DNA of 64,000 nt. Origin: Corallincola holothuriorum (GTDB taxonomy: Bacteria; Pseudomonadota; Gammaproteobacteria; Enterobacterales; Neiellaceae). The position numbers and the translations under genes were made by a program. Of this stretch, positions 52,864-60,014 are shown one piece after another (position 1 is the stretch's first letter; each line of letters begins with the position of its first letter). Where the stretch lies: contig NZ_QPID01000002.1 in NCBI RefSeq assembly GCF_003336225.1, positions 310,001 through 374,000 on the forward strand, read 5' to 3'. The notes below the pieces were generated by a model that worked only from the letters and a program-made list of their open reading frames with translations, was not told where the DNA came from and made no database searches.

Positions 52864-53208
52864 CCGGCGCCGCTAAGTTCGCTGCGATGACGTTGGTCAA
52901 TATGTATATTGTTGCGCCTATGAAGGAGCGGCATTTAAGCAGTTGGGATTTGGGAAGACTGATTTACTTGCGAACAAGGATTCGGTAACGTCTGAAGCGA
53001 TACCTACTAATGAGTCACCGGAAGAAAGAATTGCACGTTTACAACAAAAAGTATTTGAGGCCATACCAGAGTTTGAGAAGTATGGACATGTGCAGTAAAG
53101 AGTGGGCTAAATAGTGGATCTGCTGACTTTTGGGGTAGAACTAAACTAGGTTACTGGGAAGAAGAGGACCTGATTTTAATTAGAACCGCCGGAGTAGGTG
53201 ACGAAGTT
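52864..53208 (+). pseudogene. Frameshifted middle of the Rhs C-terminal toxin region
   Basis: Protein-like reading continues in other frames: [17 protein letters not shown] (near 52850-52905), then AYEGAAFKQLGFGKTDLLA and PEEERIARLQQ-like helix residues to a TAA near 53097, then a third frame open from 53077 (CAVKSGLNSGSADFWGRTKLGYW) into the final segment. At least two frameshifts are needed. This indicates decay, or sequencing errors. Confidence 0.5.
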
Positions 53209-53484
53209 GTGGAGGCTACAATTGCTCATGAGTATGCTCATGTGGATGAAGCGTTTCACCTAGGGTTATCAAGGGAAGAATATGCGGTTCACGAATTTTT
53301 CACCCAGCTAGGCCACGATAGTGAAATCACTCAATTCGGAAGAGATTATCAAATCTATGCACTTAGGAGGGAGCTTCAGACGGAAAGCCAGAAGGTCGAT
53401 TTAAACTATCAGATTGAACTGAATAAAACTCTCCCTAAAGTGGATTCTTTAAGTTGGAGACAACAGAAGATAGAAATGGAATGA
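53209..53484 (+). CDS. Candidate zinc-metallopeptidase toxin remnant (Rhs C-terminus)
   Basis: 91 residues from a GTG at 53209; the frame is open from 53077, so this is probably only the tail of a longer toxin domain. It contains TIAHEYAHVDEAFH, where HEYAH (codons 53227-53241) fits the zinc metallopeptidase HExxH motif, with Glu residues downstream (REEYAVHEFF) that could be the third ligand. Together with the Rhs core end upstream it looks like a metallopeptidase-type Rhs toxin. The stop (ATGATGA) overlaps the start of a small lipoprotein gene, the usual toxin-immunity arrangement. Activity is doubtful because of upstream frameshifts. Confidence 0.55.
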   Translation: MEATIAHEYAHVDEAFHLGLSREEYAVHEFFTQLGHDSEITQFGRDYQIYALRRELQTESQKVDLNYQIELNKTLPKVDSLSWRQQKIEME

Positions 53485-53840
53485 TGAATTTATTGAGGTT
53501 TAACTATAAATATCTATTTCTTTCTGTCGTTATCTTCATCCTTTCTTCTTGCAAGGATGAATCGATAGAAAGGTTAGCAATATGCCACTATCAGGCATTT
53601 GTTGTCGTGGTCGAAAACCATAATTATAACGAACAAGACGTTTCTATTGAAAAAGCATTCTCTATTTATGATGGAAAAATTAATTGCGGCCTGAATGCGG
53701 AAGTTGTAGATGGAAGGATACTTATCGAAAATGGATATTTTATAGAATATTATGATGATGAGAATAAATATATAATCACTCTATATGATGAATTTGGAAG
53801 CGAGGTGGAGGCATCCACTAAAGCGAAAATAGACAAATAG
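53481..53840 (+). CDS. Small lipoprotein, candidate immunity protein
   Basis: 119 residues from the ATG at 53481, overlapping the end of the Rhs-toxin frame, so translation is coupled. Signal peptide with lipobox LSSC (Cys 24) predicts a membrane-anchored lipoprotein. The mature part is acidic with two further cysteines (ICHYQ, INCGL) and a beta-strand-rich C-terminus. Size, location and coupling fit an immunity protein for the upstream toxin, facing the periplasm. No family match is claimed. Confidence 0.6.
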   Translation: MMNLLRFNYKYLFLSVVIFILSSCKDESIERLAICHYQAFVVVVENHNYNEQDVSIEKAFSIYDGKINCGLNAEVVDGRILIENGYFIEYYDDENKYIITLYDEFGSEVEASTKAKIDK

Positions 53841-53852
53841 AAAGGACACTCA

Positions 53853-54006
53853 GTGCGCCGAGATAAATCGGCAAGAGATTGAAGGTGAAAGTCCTTTATT
53901 CGGTAAGGCTTAGCAAGCCGCCGAAGCCCCGAGTCATGGGCCGCTGTCAGTAATGGCAGAGGTTAAGCGTTGACAGGGGAAGCTGCAGGCTCAGTATTGA
54001 GATCCG
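53853..54006 (+). mobile_element. Probable group II intron 5' fragment
   Basis: It starts GTGCGCC, the group II intron 5' consensus (GTGYG), then AGATTGAAGGTGAAAGTCC, AAGGCTTAGCAAGCCGCCGAAG, CCCCGAGTCATGGGC, and TTAAGCGTTGACAGGGG, which look like intron domain I helices. No reverse transcriptase or domain V follows; the sequence breaks off into another repeat after about 154 bases. Recognition is by memory of such RNAs; a covariance search is needed. Confidence 0.5.
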
Positions 54007-54009
54007 AAA

Positions 54010-54040
54010 AAAAGTAAGGGGACAGCCACTTTTTTTAGTA
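54010..54040 (+). repeat. GGGGACAGCCACTTTTT repeat, copy 1
   Basis: AAGTAAGGGGACAGCCACTT and a T-run. Related copies lie at 54909-54932 and 55034-55052. Such 'ggggacag' tracts commonly border IS200/RAYT-type transposase genes in marine gammaproteobacteria (recalled, not searched). Confidence 0.55.
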
Positions 54041-54172
54041 TATGAATCCAAGATCGAAAATAAACTTCCAAAGTTTAGAGATAAACCATTATCTAGCTAT
54101 GAAGAGAGTGATATAGAAAACCCTAATGTTAATTTATTATTGGATCGCTTTATTTTTGCTTTGTCATACTAA
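54041..54172 (+). pseudogene. C-terminal protein fragment, gene remnant
   Basis: A frame continuing from the repeat encodes YESKIENKLPKFRDKPLSSY, EESDIENPNVNLLLDRF and FALSY before a TAA at 54170-54172. It reads like the end of a real protein, but has no start of its own. It is likely the tail of a gene cut by the insertion at the repeat. Confidence 0.35.
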
Positions 54173-54197
54173 TATAGAAACTTGTCTAGTTAATTAG

Positions 54198-54788
54198 GTG
54201 AATAATTTGCTTCAAAGTCGATTTTCTAAAAAGATAGCATCATATCTCGTCGCTTTTATTTTTTCAGTCATGGTGGTTGATCTCCTAAGTGTGGCTTTTT
54301 ATTACTTTGGGTTGAGTAGCTTCATTTCTTTCATTATTATTTCTATGTTGTTGACATTTTTTTGTTTGAAAAATAAGAGTATTAGATTGTTTTTTTTAGT
54401 GCTTCTTGCCTTGAGTTTTTTCAATCAAATTTGGAGCAGTGTGTTTTACCATAAAGATCTAGTCGTTTTAAATGAAACGTTATCGGTCTTAAATCGTAGT
54501 TATAAGGAGCAGGGAGAAAGTGTTTTTTGTGGAGGGGGTGGTTGCGATGTTGATCCTTTCGATAGCTCAGGTGAGCGACTAAAAACATATAAAATAATGA
54601 ACGGGATGATAATTTATAGTGTTGGTCCTGATGGGATAGATGATGGTGGGGTCAGTAGATTTGATTTCACCTCAGGTTTTTTTACATCATTAGCCCCGAG
54701 GTTACTGTCTTATAAGATATTTACTCCGGTGTATAATAAATACTTATTTAGTGGTGACATAGTAGTGAATATACCTACCACGAAATAG
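54198..54788 (+). CDS. Membrane protein with GspG-like C-terminal motif
   Basis: 196 residues (GTG start, uncertain). Three hydrophobic segments (about 13-33, 38-58 and 61-80), then a periplasmic part with CGGGGCDVDPFDSSGE and the loop IYSVGPDGIDDGG, which matches the SxGPDGxDD end of the exported protein at 52125-52502. It is very AT-rich in its first half. Two different proteins sharing this GspG-like motif near Rhs debris suggests a related role. Confidence 0.55.
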   Translation: MNNLLQSRFSKKIASYLVAFIFSVMVVDLLSVAFYYFGLSSFISFIIISMLLTFFCLKNKSIRLFFLVLLALSFFNQIWSSVFYHKDLVVLNETLSVLNRSYKEQGESVFCGGGGCDVDPFDSSGERLKTYKIMNGMIIYSVGPDGIDDGGVSRFDFTSGFFTSLAPRLLSYKIFTPVYNKYLFSGDIVVNIPTTK

Positions 54789-54908
54789 CGGGAAGGTAAG
54801 GTGGGCGTCCATACATGTCTGGTAAGCACTTGGGGCAGCGGTTAGTAGCACAGCAAAGCGTTCTGCATGGCATTGATTAATCGTCATGTTGTGCTGCCAA
54901 TTAATAGA

Positions 54909-54932
54909 GAAGTAGGGGGCAGCCACTTTTTA
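54909..54932 (+). repeat. GGGGCAGCCACTTTTT repeat, copy 2
   Basis: GAAGTAGGGGGCAGCCACTTTTTA, a near copy of 54010-54035, directly before the deleted gene copy. Confidence 0.55.
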
Positions 54933-55016
54933 TTTCCTTTTGAATGCAAAAGTGAAAGTACGGATGTGACTAAAAAATATTTATATTGTGTGCTCTATAT
55001 TCTTCTGATTGTACTA
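54931..55016 (+). pseudogene. Internally deleted copy of the 52125-52502 gene
   Basis: 54931-55005 matches 52171-52246 with few mismatches (TATTTCCTTTTGAATGCAAA onward), and 55003-55016 matches the gene's last bases (TTCTGATTGTACTA at 52481-52494). The roughly 230 bases between are missing. The junction shares TTC, so deletion by short homology is likely. Confidence 0.8.
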
Positions 55017-55033
55017 GTGTTAAAAATTCGTCT

Positions 55034-55052
55034 TAAATAAGGAGACAGCCAA
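55034..55052 (+). repeat. GGAGACAGCC repeat, copy 3
   Basis: AAATAAGGAGACAGCCAAAA, a diverged copy of the tract at 54010, just before the transposase remnant. Confidence 0.45.
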
Positions 55053-55059
55053 AACACCA

Positions 55060-55413
55060 TTGCTGCAATCCTTTGCAGGCAATTACGACCAAGACAAGAC
55101 TGAAGGCATTTCATTTGCAGACTACCTTGAATTGGTAGATTGGACAGGCAGGGCACAACGAACGGATAAACGCGGCAGTATTCTTAAGGGTACGCCGCCT
55201 ATTCAGCAACGCTTAGGCTTAGATGCGGAAACCTTTATCGCAGCCATTCAGAAACCAAATCTGTCGCGCGGTACAGTGATTGGCAACATAGCCAGCAGAA
55301 AGTGCTACGCGCAATCCAACGCGAGAAGCAGGGGGGATGGGACCTGCGCTAGCTCTGACGGGCTAGACCGAAACGAACTACCTTCATCAGTGCATCCGAT
55401 TTTATTCCCATAG
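55060..55413 (+). pseudogene. IS200/RAYT-type transposase C-terminal remnant
   Basis: The first part, FAGNYDQDKTEGISFADYLELVDWTGRAQRTDKRG, carries DYLELVDWTGR and DKRGSI, hallmarks (from memory) of the C-terminal region of a REP-associated tyrosine transposase family, followed by LQRLGLD-like QQRLGLDAETF. The catalytic N-terminal HUH domain is absent, and the tail after about residue 75 does not look family-like, so it may be shifted. It is a dead remnant marking past insertion. Confidence 0.6.
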
Positions 55414-55632
55414 GAGAAGTAACCGGTGTGTCTTGCTTTCTGTGATTTCCCCCTAAACCGTAAAATTCAATGAAAAACAGTTGGTTAACAATGTTTAGGC
55501 AATTTTTTGTTAAGGGAGGACTATTGAATTATTAGTGCCCAAAAGCGATATCTTTATGCATATCTAGAGATAACTGCCCTGCAAGCGTTTGTGGTGATGC
55601 TTCGATAACGTATTGCCTCTCTGTGTTAGAAA
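55414..55632. other. Intergenic region, nothing recognised
   Basis: About 220 bases between the transposase remnant and the end of the opine dehydrogenase-like gene. AT-rich; no gene, clear terminator or repeat seen. Confidence 0.4.
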
Positions 55633-56847
55633 CTAGGTATAGAATTCTCTTAGTTTGGTCAGCGTATTAATACCAAAGCGTTGCGGCGCATGGGTCTCTT
55701 TAATATCTTTGCCGATGAGTTGGCCTTCGACTAAATAGGATTTTTCCATATGGGTTTGTGCCCACTCAATGATCTTGTCAATGGTGGGAGTAGCCACTGC
55801 AGCCAACTCTGCCAGCCCTCTGTATAAGCAAAGCCCCAGAGGTATATCTTCGGTAAAGTAACGATTGGAAAAATCAGGCCGCCAGCCGCCTTCGATTGGG
55901 ATGAAAGGCGTTCCGAACCCTTTGTACGCAGGATTATCTCGAAAGAAACTGGTAAGGCATTGTGACGGTTCTTGATAAACGTAGTTGGCAAGGAAATCTG
56001 CAATGTGCGGCAGCTCGCCACAGGGGATGTGAGCTTGCTTTAATGCCGCAGCGATGGCCAACAGTTCTTGGTTCACACTGTCCATCAGCGCGGTGGCTTC
56101 ATCTGTCATCTGTTCGTAAAACAGCGGGTTTGCTTGCAGTGGCTGGTTATCTTCATAGTCTTTGGCCAGTTGATAGAGGCGAGCGGGATGGATCACCGCA
56201 TTGATGGGGTAAAGGCTGGCAGTGAGCAGGTTGCCACAGGGCTCTGATTGGCCGAAAAAGAGATTATTCAAAGTGCAGACTCTGTCGCTGGCCGATTCAG
56301 GGTGGCAAGCCACCCGATAAGCACGTTTAAGTTCTTGCACCTCTACTCGTTTGCCATATTCACTGATACGACAGTTGAACGGCATAGGCATGATGGCGAA
56401 TAGCACTACCTCATCATATAGGGAGCCGAGGATTTCTCGGGCCACCCAATCAACGCCACCTTGTCCTGGTGAAACGCCAATCATCATGCCCGGTTTGAGA
56501 TAAGGCTTAATCTGACTAAATAGATCACGATAGGCAAATGATGGCAGGGGAACCAAGACTATGTCACTGCCTGGTATAACTTCTGCTGCGTTAGCGCTGA
56601 CTATTTGCGGACGGCCTTGGATCGCTCCGTGGATAGGATTATGTTCTGCAAATTCAGCATGAATGTAGCCTTGCTCATTCAGACCTTGGTTTAGTTGCTG
56701 AGCTTCATCAGCAAAGGGCGCCCACAGTCGGGTGGTGATTCCTTTATAGGGTAGCAATGCAGCTAAAGCGTGGGCGGCATTACCGCCACCGATGACGGTG
56801 ATGACAAGGGATTGACTATTTTTTGTGTCATACGCTATTTGTTGCAT
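55633..56847 (-). CDS. NAD/NADP octopine/nopaline (opine) dehydrogenase-family protein
   Basis: 404 residues from the ATG at 56847 (GGAGAG about 6 bases upstream); an upstream start at 56868 is less likely. N-terminal Rossmann domain with VITVIGGGNAAHALAALLP (GxGxxxxAxA) and a C-terminal helical domain (about 190-400) with GTPFIPIEGGWRPDFSNRY and the His of IHPARLYQL. Opine dehydrogenases reductively condense an amino acid with a 2-oxo acid (for example pyruvate), regenerating NAD. Similar proteins occur in marine animals and bacteria. Product unknown. Isolated gene, possibly acquired. Confidence 0.85.
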   Translation of the reverse strand: MQQIAYDTKNSQSLVITVIGGGNAAHALAALLPYKGITTRLWAPFADEAQQLNQGLNEQGYIHAEFAEHNPIHGAIQGRPQIVSANAAEVIPGSDIVLVPLPSFAYRDLFSQIKPYLKPGMMIGVSPGQGGVDWVAREILGSLYDEVVLFAIMPMPFNCRISEYGKRVEVQELKRAYRVACHPESASDRVCTLNNLFFGQSEPCGNLLTASLYPINAVIHPARLYQLAKDYEDNQPLQANPLFYEQMTDEATALMDSVNQELLAIAAALKQAHIPCGELPHIADFLANYVYQEPSQCLTSFFRDNPAYKGFGTPFIPIEGGWRPDFSNRYFTEDIPLGLCLYRGLAELAAVATPTIDKIIEWAQTHMEKSYLVEGQLIGKDIKETHAPQRFGINTLTKLREFYT

Positions 56848-56868
56848 GCCCGCTCTCCGATGTGTCAT

Positions 56869-57202
56869 TGCAATGGTTTCACTCTCTACCTGAATTAGAA
56901 GATTCTGATTTATATAGGGAATTATTTATATTTCTATTATGGAAGAGATCTGTCTGCCGGATCTATGAGCGATCTATCAGTTCCGTTGGCTGACAGCTTA
57001 TAAAGTGTTGAGGTATGGCTGCGGTTGCACTGTAAACAATTCGGTTCAAAGCGTGAAGTAGACCAAAAATTTGAATATGCCAACCCAAGTTGTCAGACCA
57101 GTAGCCTACCCTTAAAGTGAGTTATCTATGTTGGCTTTTTTTACACTTGGCGCTTGCATGTAAAGGGTTTCCCCATAATAAGAAAGGTGCAGGCAGCCAT
57201 GA
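56869..57202. other. Divergent intergenic region
   Basis: About 350 bases between the opine dehydrogenase-like gene and the small exported protein gene; it must hold both promoters. I see no clear operator or RNA structure. Confidence 0.4.
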
Positions 57203-57220
57203 GTGAGATGTGGAGGTTCT

Positions 57221-57538
57221 ATGAAGAAGATTGTTCTGGCTATTGTTGTTTCCATGATGAGTTTTTCTGCACTGGCTGCTGAAACGCCACGGCTAGTGCC
57301 TTGGTATGGTGCCAGAGTCCATGAGTGTCAAATCGTTTTGGGAATGAAGAATCTGCAAGAAGTTGCTTTTGCGTCGGTGGGACGCACCTACGACAACCTA
57401 TTTACCAGGCTTCGGGAAGAGGCGAAGACATTGGCGAAAAAGAACGGCCTTAAGTTTGATACCGTAGCCTATCAGGAGCCTATCGCTGAAGGTCGCTATA
57501 TTATTGTCGAAGAGTACAATTTGCTTAAATGTGATTAG
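57221..57538 (+). CDS. Small exported protein, unknown function
   Basis: 105 residues from the ATG at 57221, preceded by TGGAGG; an upstream ATG at 57203 is less likely. Signal peptide cleaved near SALAA-ETP (residue 21). The mature domain has ARVHECQIVLGMKNLQEV, KNGLKFDTVAYQEPIAEGRYIIVEEYNLLKCD, and two cysteines that could form a disulfide. The compact alpha/beta pattern suggests a small periplasmic domain. It is convergent with the tubulin-like gene. No family recognised. Confidence 0.7.
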   Translation: MKKIVLAIVVSMMSFSALAAETPRLVPWYGARVHECQIVLGMKNLQEVAFASVGRTYDNLFTRLREEAKTLAKKNGLKFDTVAYQEPIAEGRYIIVEEYNLLKCD

Positions 57539-57558
57539 CCGCAGTGCTAATGGGAAAT

Positions 57559-57584
57559 AAAAAAGCCGCTGTTGCGGCTTTTTT
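57559..57584. terminator. Bidirectional terminator between convergent genes
   Basis: AAAAAAGCCGC (57559-57569), loop TGTT, GCGGCTTTTTT (57574-57584). Usable by the exported protein gene on plus and, through the A-run, by the tubulin-like gene on minus. Confidence 0.85.
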
Positions 57585-57629
57585 ATTGCTTCTGTGCCAG
57601 CCGCATAGCAGCTAGCACTGGTAAGTGGA

Positions 57630-59777
57630 TCACTCACTCAGGGATAAGATCTTGGTCCGACTGATACGGTGACGATAGATCTCGCGTAGATAGCGAATGG
57701 TCTTTTTGATATTTTCCGACGAGAGACGAATATCGTTAATCGACTGGAATTTACTGTCGTCGCGGATCAGCTCTCGATACTTTTTCTCATACATAGGCTT
57801 GATTGCAAACCAGTTGGTGTCGAGGATCTTCGCCGGGCTTTCATAAACATTGACCAGTTGATCAATCTTGGATTCATCAAACTCTTCGGCCTTAATCATG
57901 TCGATGAGGGTCTTGTCCAATGTCTCTTCATAACGATATTTGTCTTTGGCAAAGCAGCGTTTGATGTAAGAGACAATCAGCGTGATGAAATCATCACTGA
58001 GGCATGGGCTTTTGGCGACCAAAGTGGTCAGTGATAGGTTGGCAGAGGTACCAATCACCAAAGCATAGCGTTTTAGTGTGGTGTTCGGGAACAGCGCATT
58101 CAGATGGCTCTTCAGTCGATTTAAATCGACATAGGAGAGCTTGAAATCTTTTGGCAACGAAACAATTGAGACAATGGATGAGCAGTTCTTGAAAAAGTGC
58201 AGATCATTGAGGGCTGATGCATCGTAGCTGTTGCTCTTATACTTTTCTAATGCAGCTCGATAGCGTTGTGACTCAATTGGCAACAAGCTGATGCCTTCAA
58301 TTGCCTGTGTGTCCTTGTTGAAATGGGGCAGCTCAATGGAGCGGTAAAACAGGTCATCAACGTCGATATTATGGTGCTTATCGCCGAACGTTGATTCCTG
58401 GTGGGGTACAACGCTTTCCGCATAAGCCACCGCCACGGGGCCAGCCAGGCTCATAAACAGGTCGTTGGCGTCCAGGCGGATGGTCTCTCCAATATCGATA
58501 CCGGCACGGCGGAAGTAGTTTTCGTCGTAGTCTGTGGTGACGGCTTGTGCGGTCAAGATATTAAATATCTGCTGCGAGATATATTGATTAGCGTACTTCT
58601 CCATCGAGTTAACATCGATGTCTTCAATCTTTCCGTCGTCGGTTTCCTCGGCGTAGCGCATGATATCGTTGGATATCAACATCATCGCATTCCATGGGCG
58701 AATACGTTGCATGACGCTGGCTTCGCTCTCTGCCTCATCTTCGTAGTTATAAGAAAAATCCCACTCTTCAGAAAGGTACTTACATAGCAGACGGCCGGCA
58801 TTGATATGCAGGGCTTCAGATACAGATGCCTGTTGGTTGGAGATATTCGGCAGAATACAGATACCGCTGGTAAAGATAGGTTCGAAGACAAATGAACGAT
58901 GGCGGTCGTCATCCAGTGTGTCATTGGGGCGGATCTCAAAGGTCTTGCGCATGTAGGCATATTGCTGTGCCAGACCAAATTCAGAGGCCATGCCTGAACC
59001 GGTACCGCCGCCGGCACTGAAAATATAGAAGTACAGTCGACTCTGGTTGGCCTTGATGCCGCAGGAGTCGATTAGATAGGAGTGGATAAACTTCCAATCC
59101 TGATTACTGAATTTCTCTGTGTCTTTGTTCAAGATGATTTTAGCGAGATATTGACCCAATATCGGTGCGTTACCAGCCCCCCCCGCATGAACCTCTGATA
59201 GATCCATGATTTTCATTTTGGTGTAGTTCTCTAGGAACTTGCCATCTTCGGTTCTTGAGGAGTAGCGGATCCGCCCAGCAATATCTTTATCCAGGTCACC
59301 GAGCATCACGATCGGCTCGATAAGGAAGATAGGTTTGAGTGTATTCTCGGCGTTTAGGTGCAGCCGCCGACGGATCCAGCGCAGCGGCCGACCATCTTTT
59401 TCTATTCTTTGCGTTTCTTGGGTTTTAAATTCATTGAGATAATAGGAGCGGGCGCGATAAACCAGAGTGGCAACTTCTAACGCAATATTTGAGCCGCAAC
59501 GTCCTAGGCCAATAAGGCAAACTGATGGAAAGCTGTGATTGGCAGCTGAGTGTTCTGGCTCGGCGCCAGTGCTGGGGTAAACATCGTCACGTAAGGTATC
59601 GAGGTTCGCGAGGATCTTTTCCAGTTCCCGCTCGGTGAAGAAGTTATATTCAGAGGGCTCTGGGACTGGCACCATTTCATTCGCGGTGATGATGACGCGT
59701 TCAGCGGTCTCTGTTGTTTGCTGCGTTTCGGTAGCTGTTTGCGAATCGTCCTTGTTAACGACTTTGTTAGATCCCAT
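57630..59777 (-). CDS. FtsZ/tubulin-superfamily GTPase with N- and C-terminal extensions
   Basis: 715 residues from the ATG at 59777 (GAGG 6 bases upstream); a TTG at 59792 is less likely. An acidic, Thr/Gln-rich N-terminus (about 1-80) precedes the GTPase fold: IGLGRCGSN (89-97; first G loop), AGGAGN (198-203; T3 loop), SAGGGTGSG (254-262; tubulin signature), LISND (367-371; guanine-site loop), YANQYI (Asn 397; helix H7) and LDANDLF (Asp 436 and Asp 439; T7 catalytic acid). Spacing after the signature parallels FtsZ. A C-terminal region of about 260 residues is not recognised. No TM seen. It is not the cell-division FtsZ (about 385 residues, dcw cluster). It resembles the FtsZ-like families reported in diverse bacteria; function unknown. 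Confidence 0.88.
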   Translation of the reverse strand: MGSNKVVNKDDSQTATETQQTTETAERVIITANEMVPVPEPSEYNFFTERELEKILANLDTLRDDVYPSTGAEPEHSAANHSFPSVCLIGLGRCGSNIALEVATLVYRARSYYLNEFKTQETQRIEKDGRPLRWIRRRLHLNAENTLKPIFLIEPIVMLGDLDKDIAGRIRYSSRTEDGKFLENYTKMKIMDLSEVHAGGAGNAPILGQYLAKIILNKDTEKFSNQDWKFIHSYLIDSCGIKANQSRLYFYIFSAGGGTGSGMASEFGLAQQYAYMRKTFEIRPNDTLDDDRHRSFVFEPIFTSGICILPNISNQQASVSEALHINAGRLLCKYLSEEWDFSYNYEDEAESEASVMQRIRPWNAMMLISNDIMRYAEETDDGKIEDIDVNSMEKYANQYISQQIFNILTAQAVTTDYDENYFRRAGIDIGETIRLDANDLFMSLAGPVAVAYAESVVPHQESTFGDKHHNIDVDDLFYRSIELPHFNKDTQAIEGISLLPIESQRYRAALEKYKSNSYDASALNDLHFFKNCSSIVSIVSLPKDFKLSYVDLNRLKSHLNALFPNTTLKRYALVIGTSANLSLTTLVAKSPCLSDDFITLIVSYIKRCFAKDKYRYEETLDKTLIDMIKAEEFDESKIDQLVNVYESPAKILDTNWFAIKPMYEKKYRELIRDDSKFQSINDIRLSSENIKKTIRYLREIYRHRISRTKILSLSE

Positions 59778-60014
59778 TCCCCACCTCTTCAATAATGACT
59801 GACGGCATGCTGCTCCGACTTTAGCTTATTGAAGTGTAAAATTTTTTGACACCGGATTGAATTTTCAATGTTTTGTCGATATCAGTAAAAATTTGTTCGC
59901 TGCTAAAGTGGTCGCTTTAAATATAGCAGGCTGACTATTTGGTGAAGGATTATCACAAGGCTTTGCTTACACAAGGCGTTTTCTCGTCGCTATTGCCTCT
60001 GCTACAGAGGCGCC

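Noticed and set aside
57630-59777. Assigning the tubulin-like gene as the division gene ftsZ
   Set aside because: Nearly twice the length, different flanking genes, and sequence between motifs unlike FtsZ.
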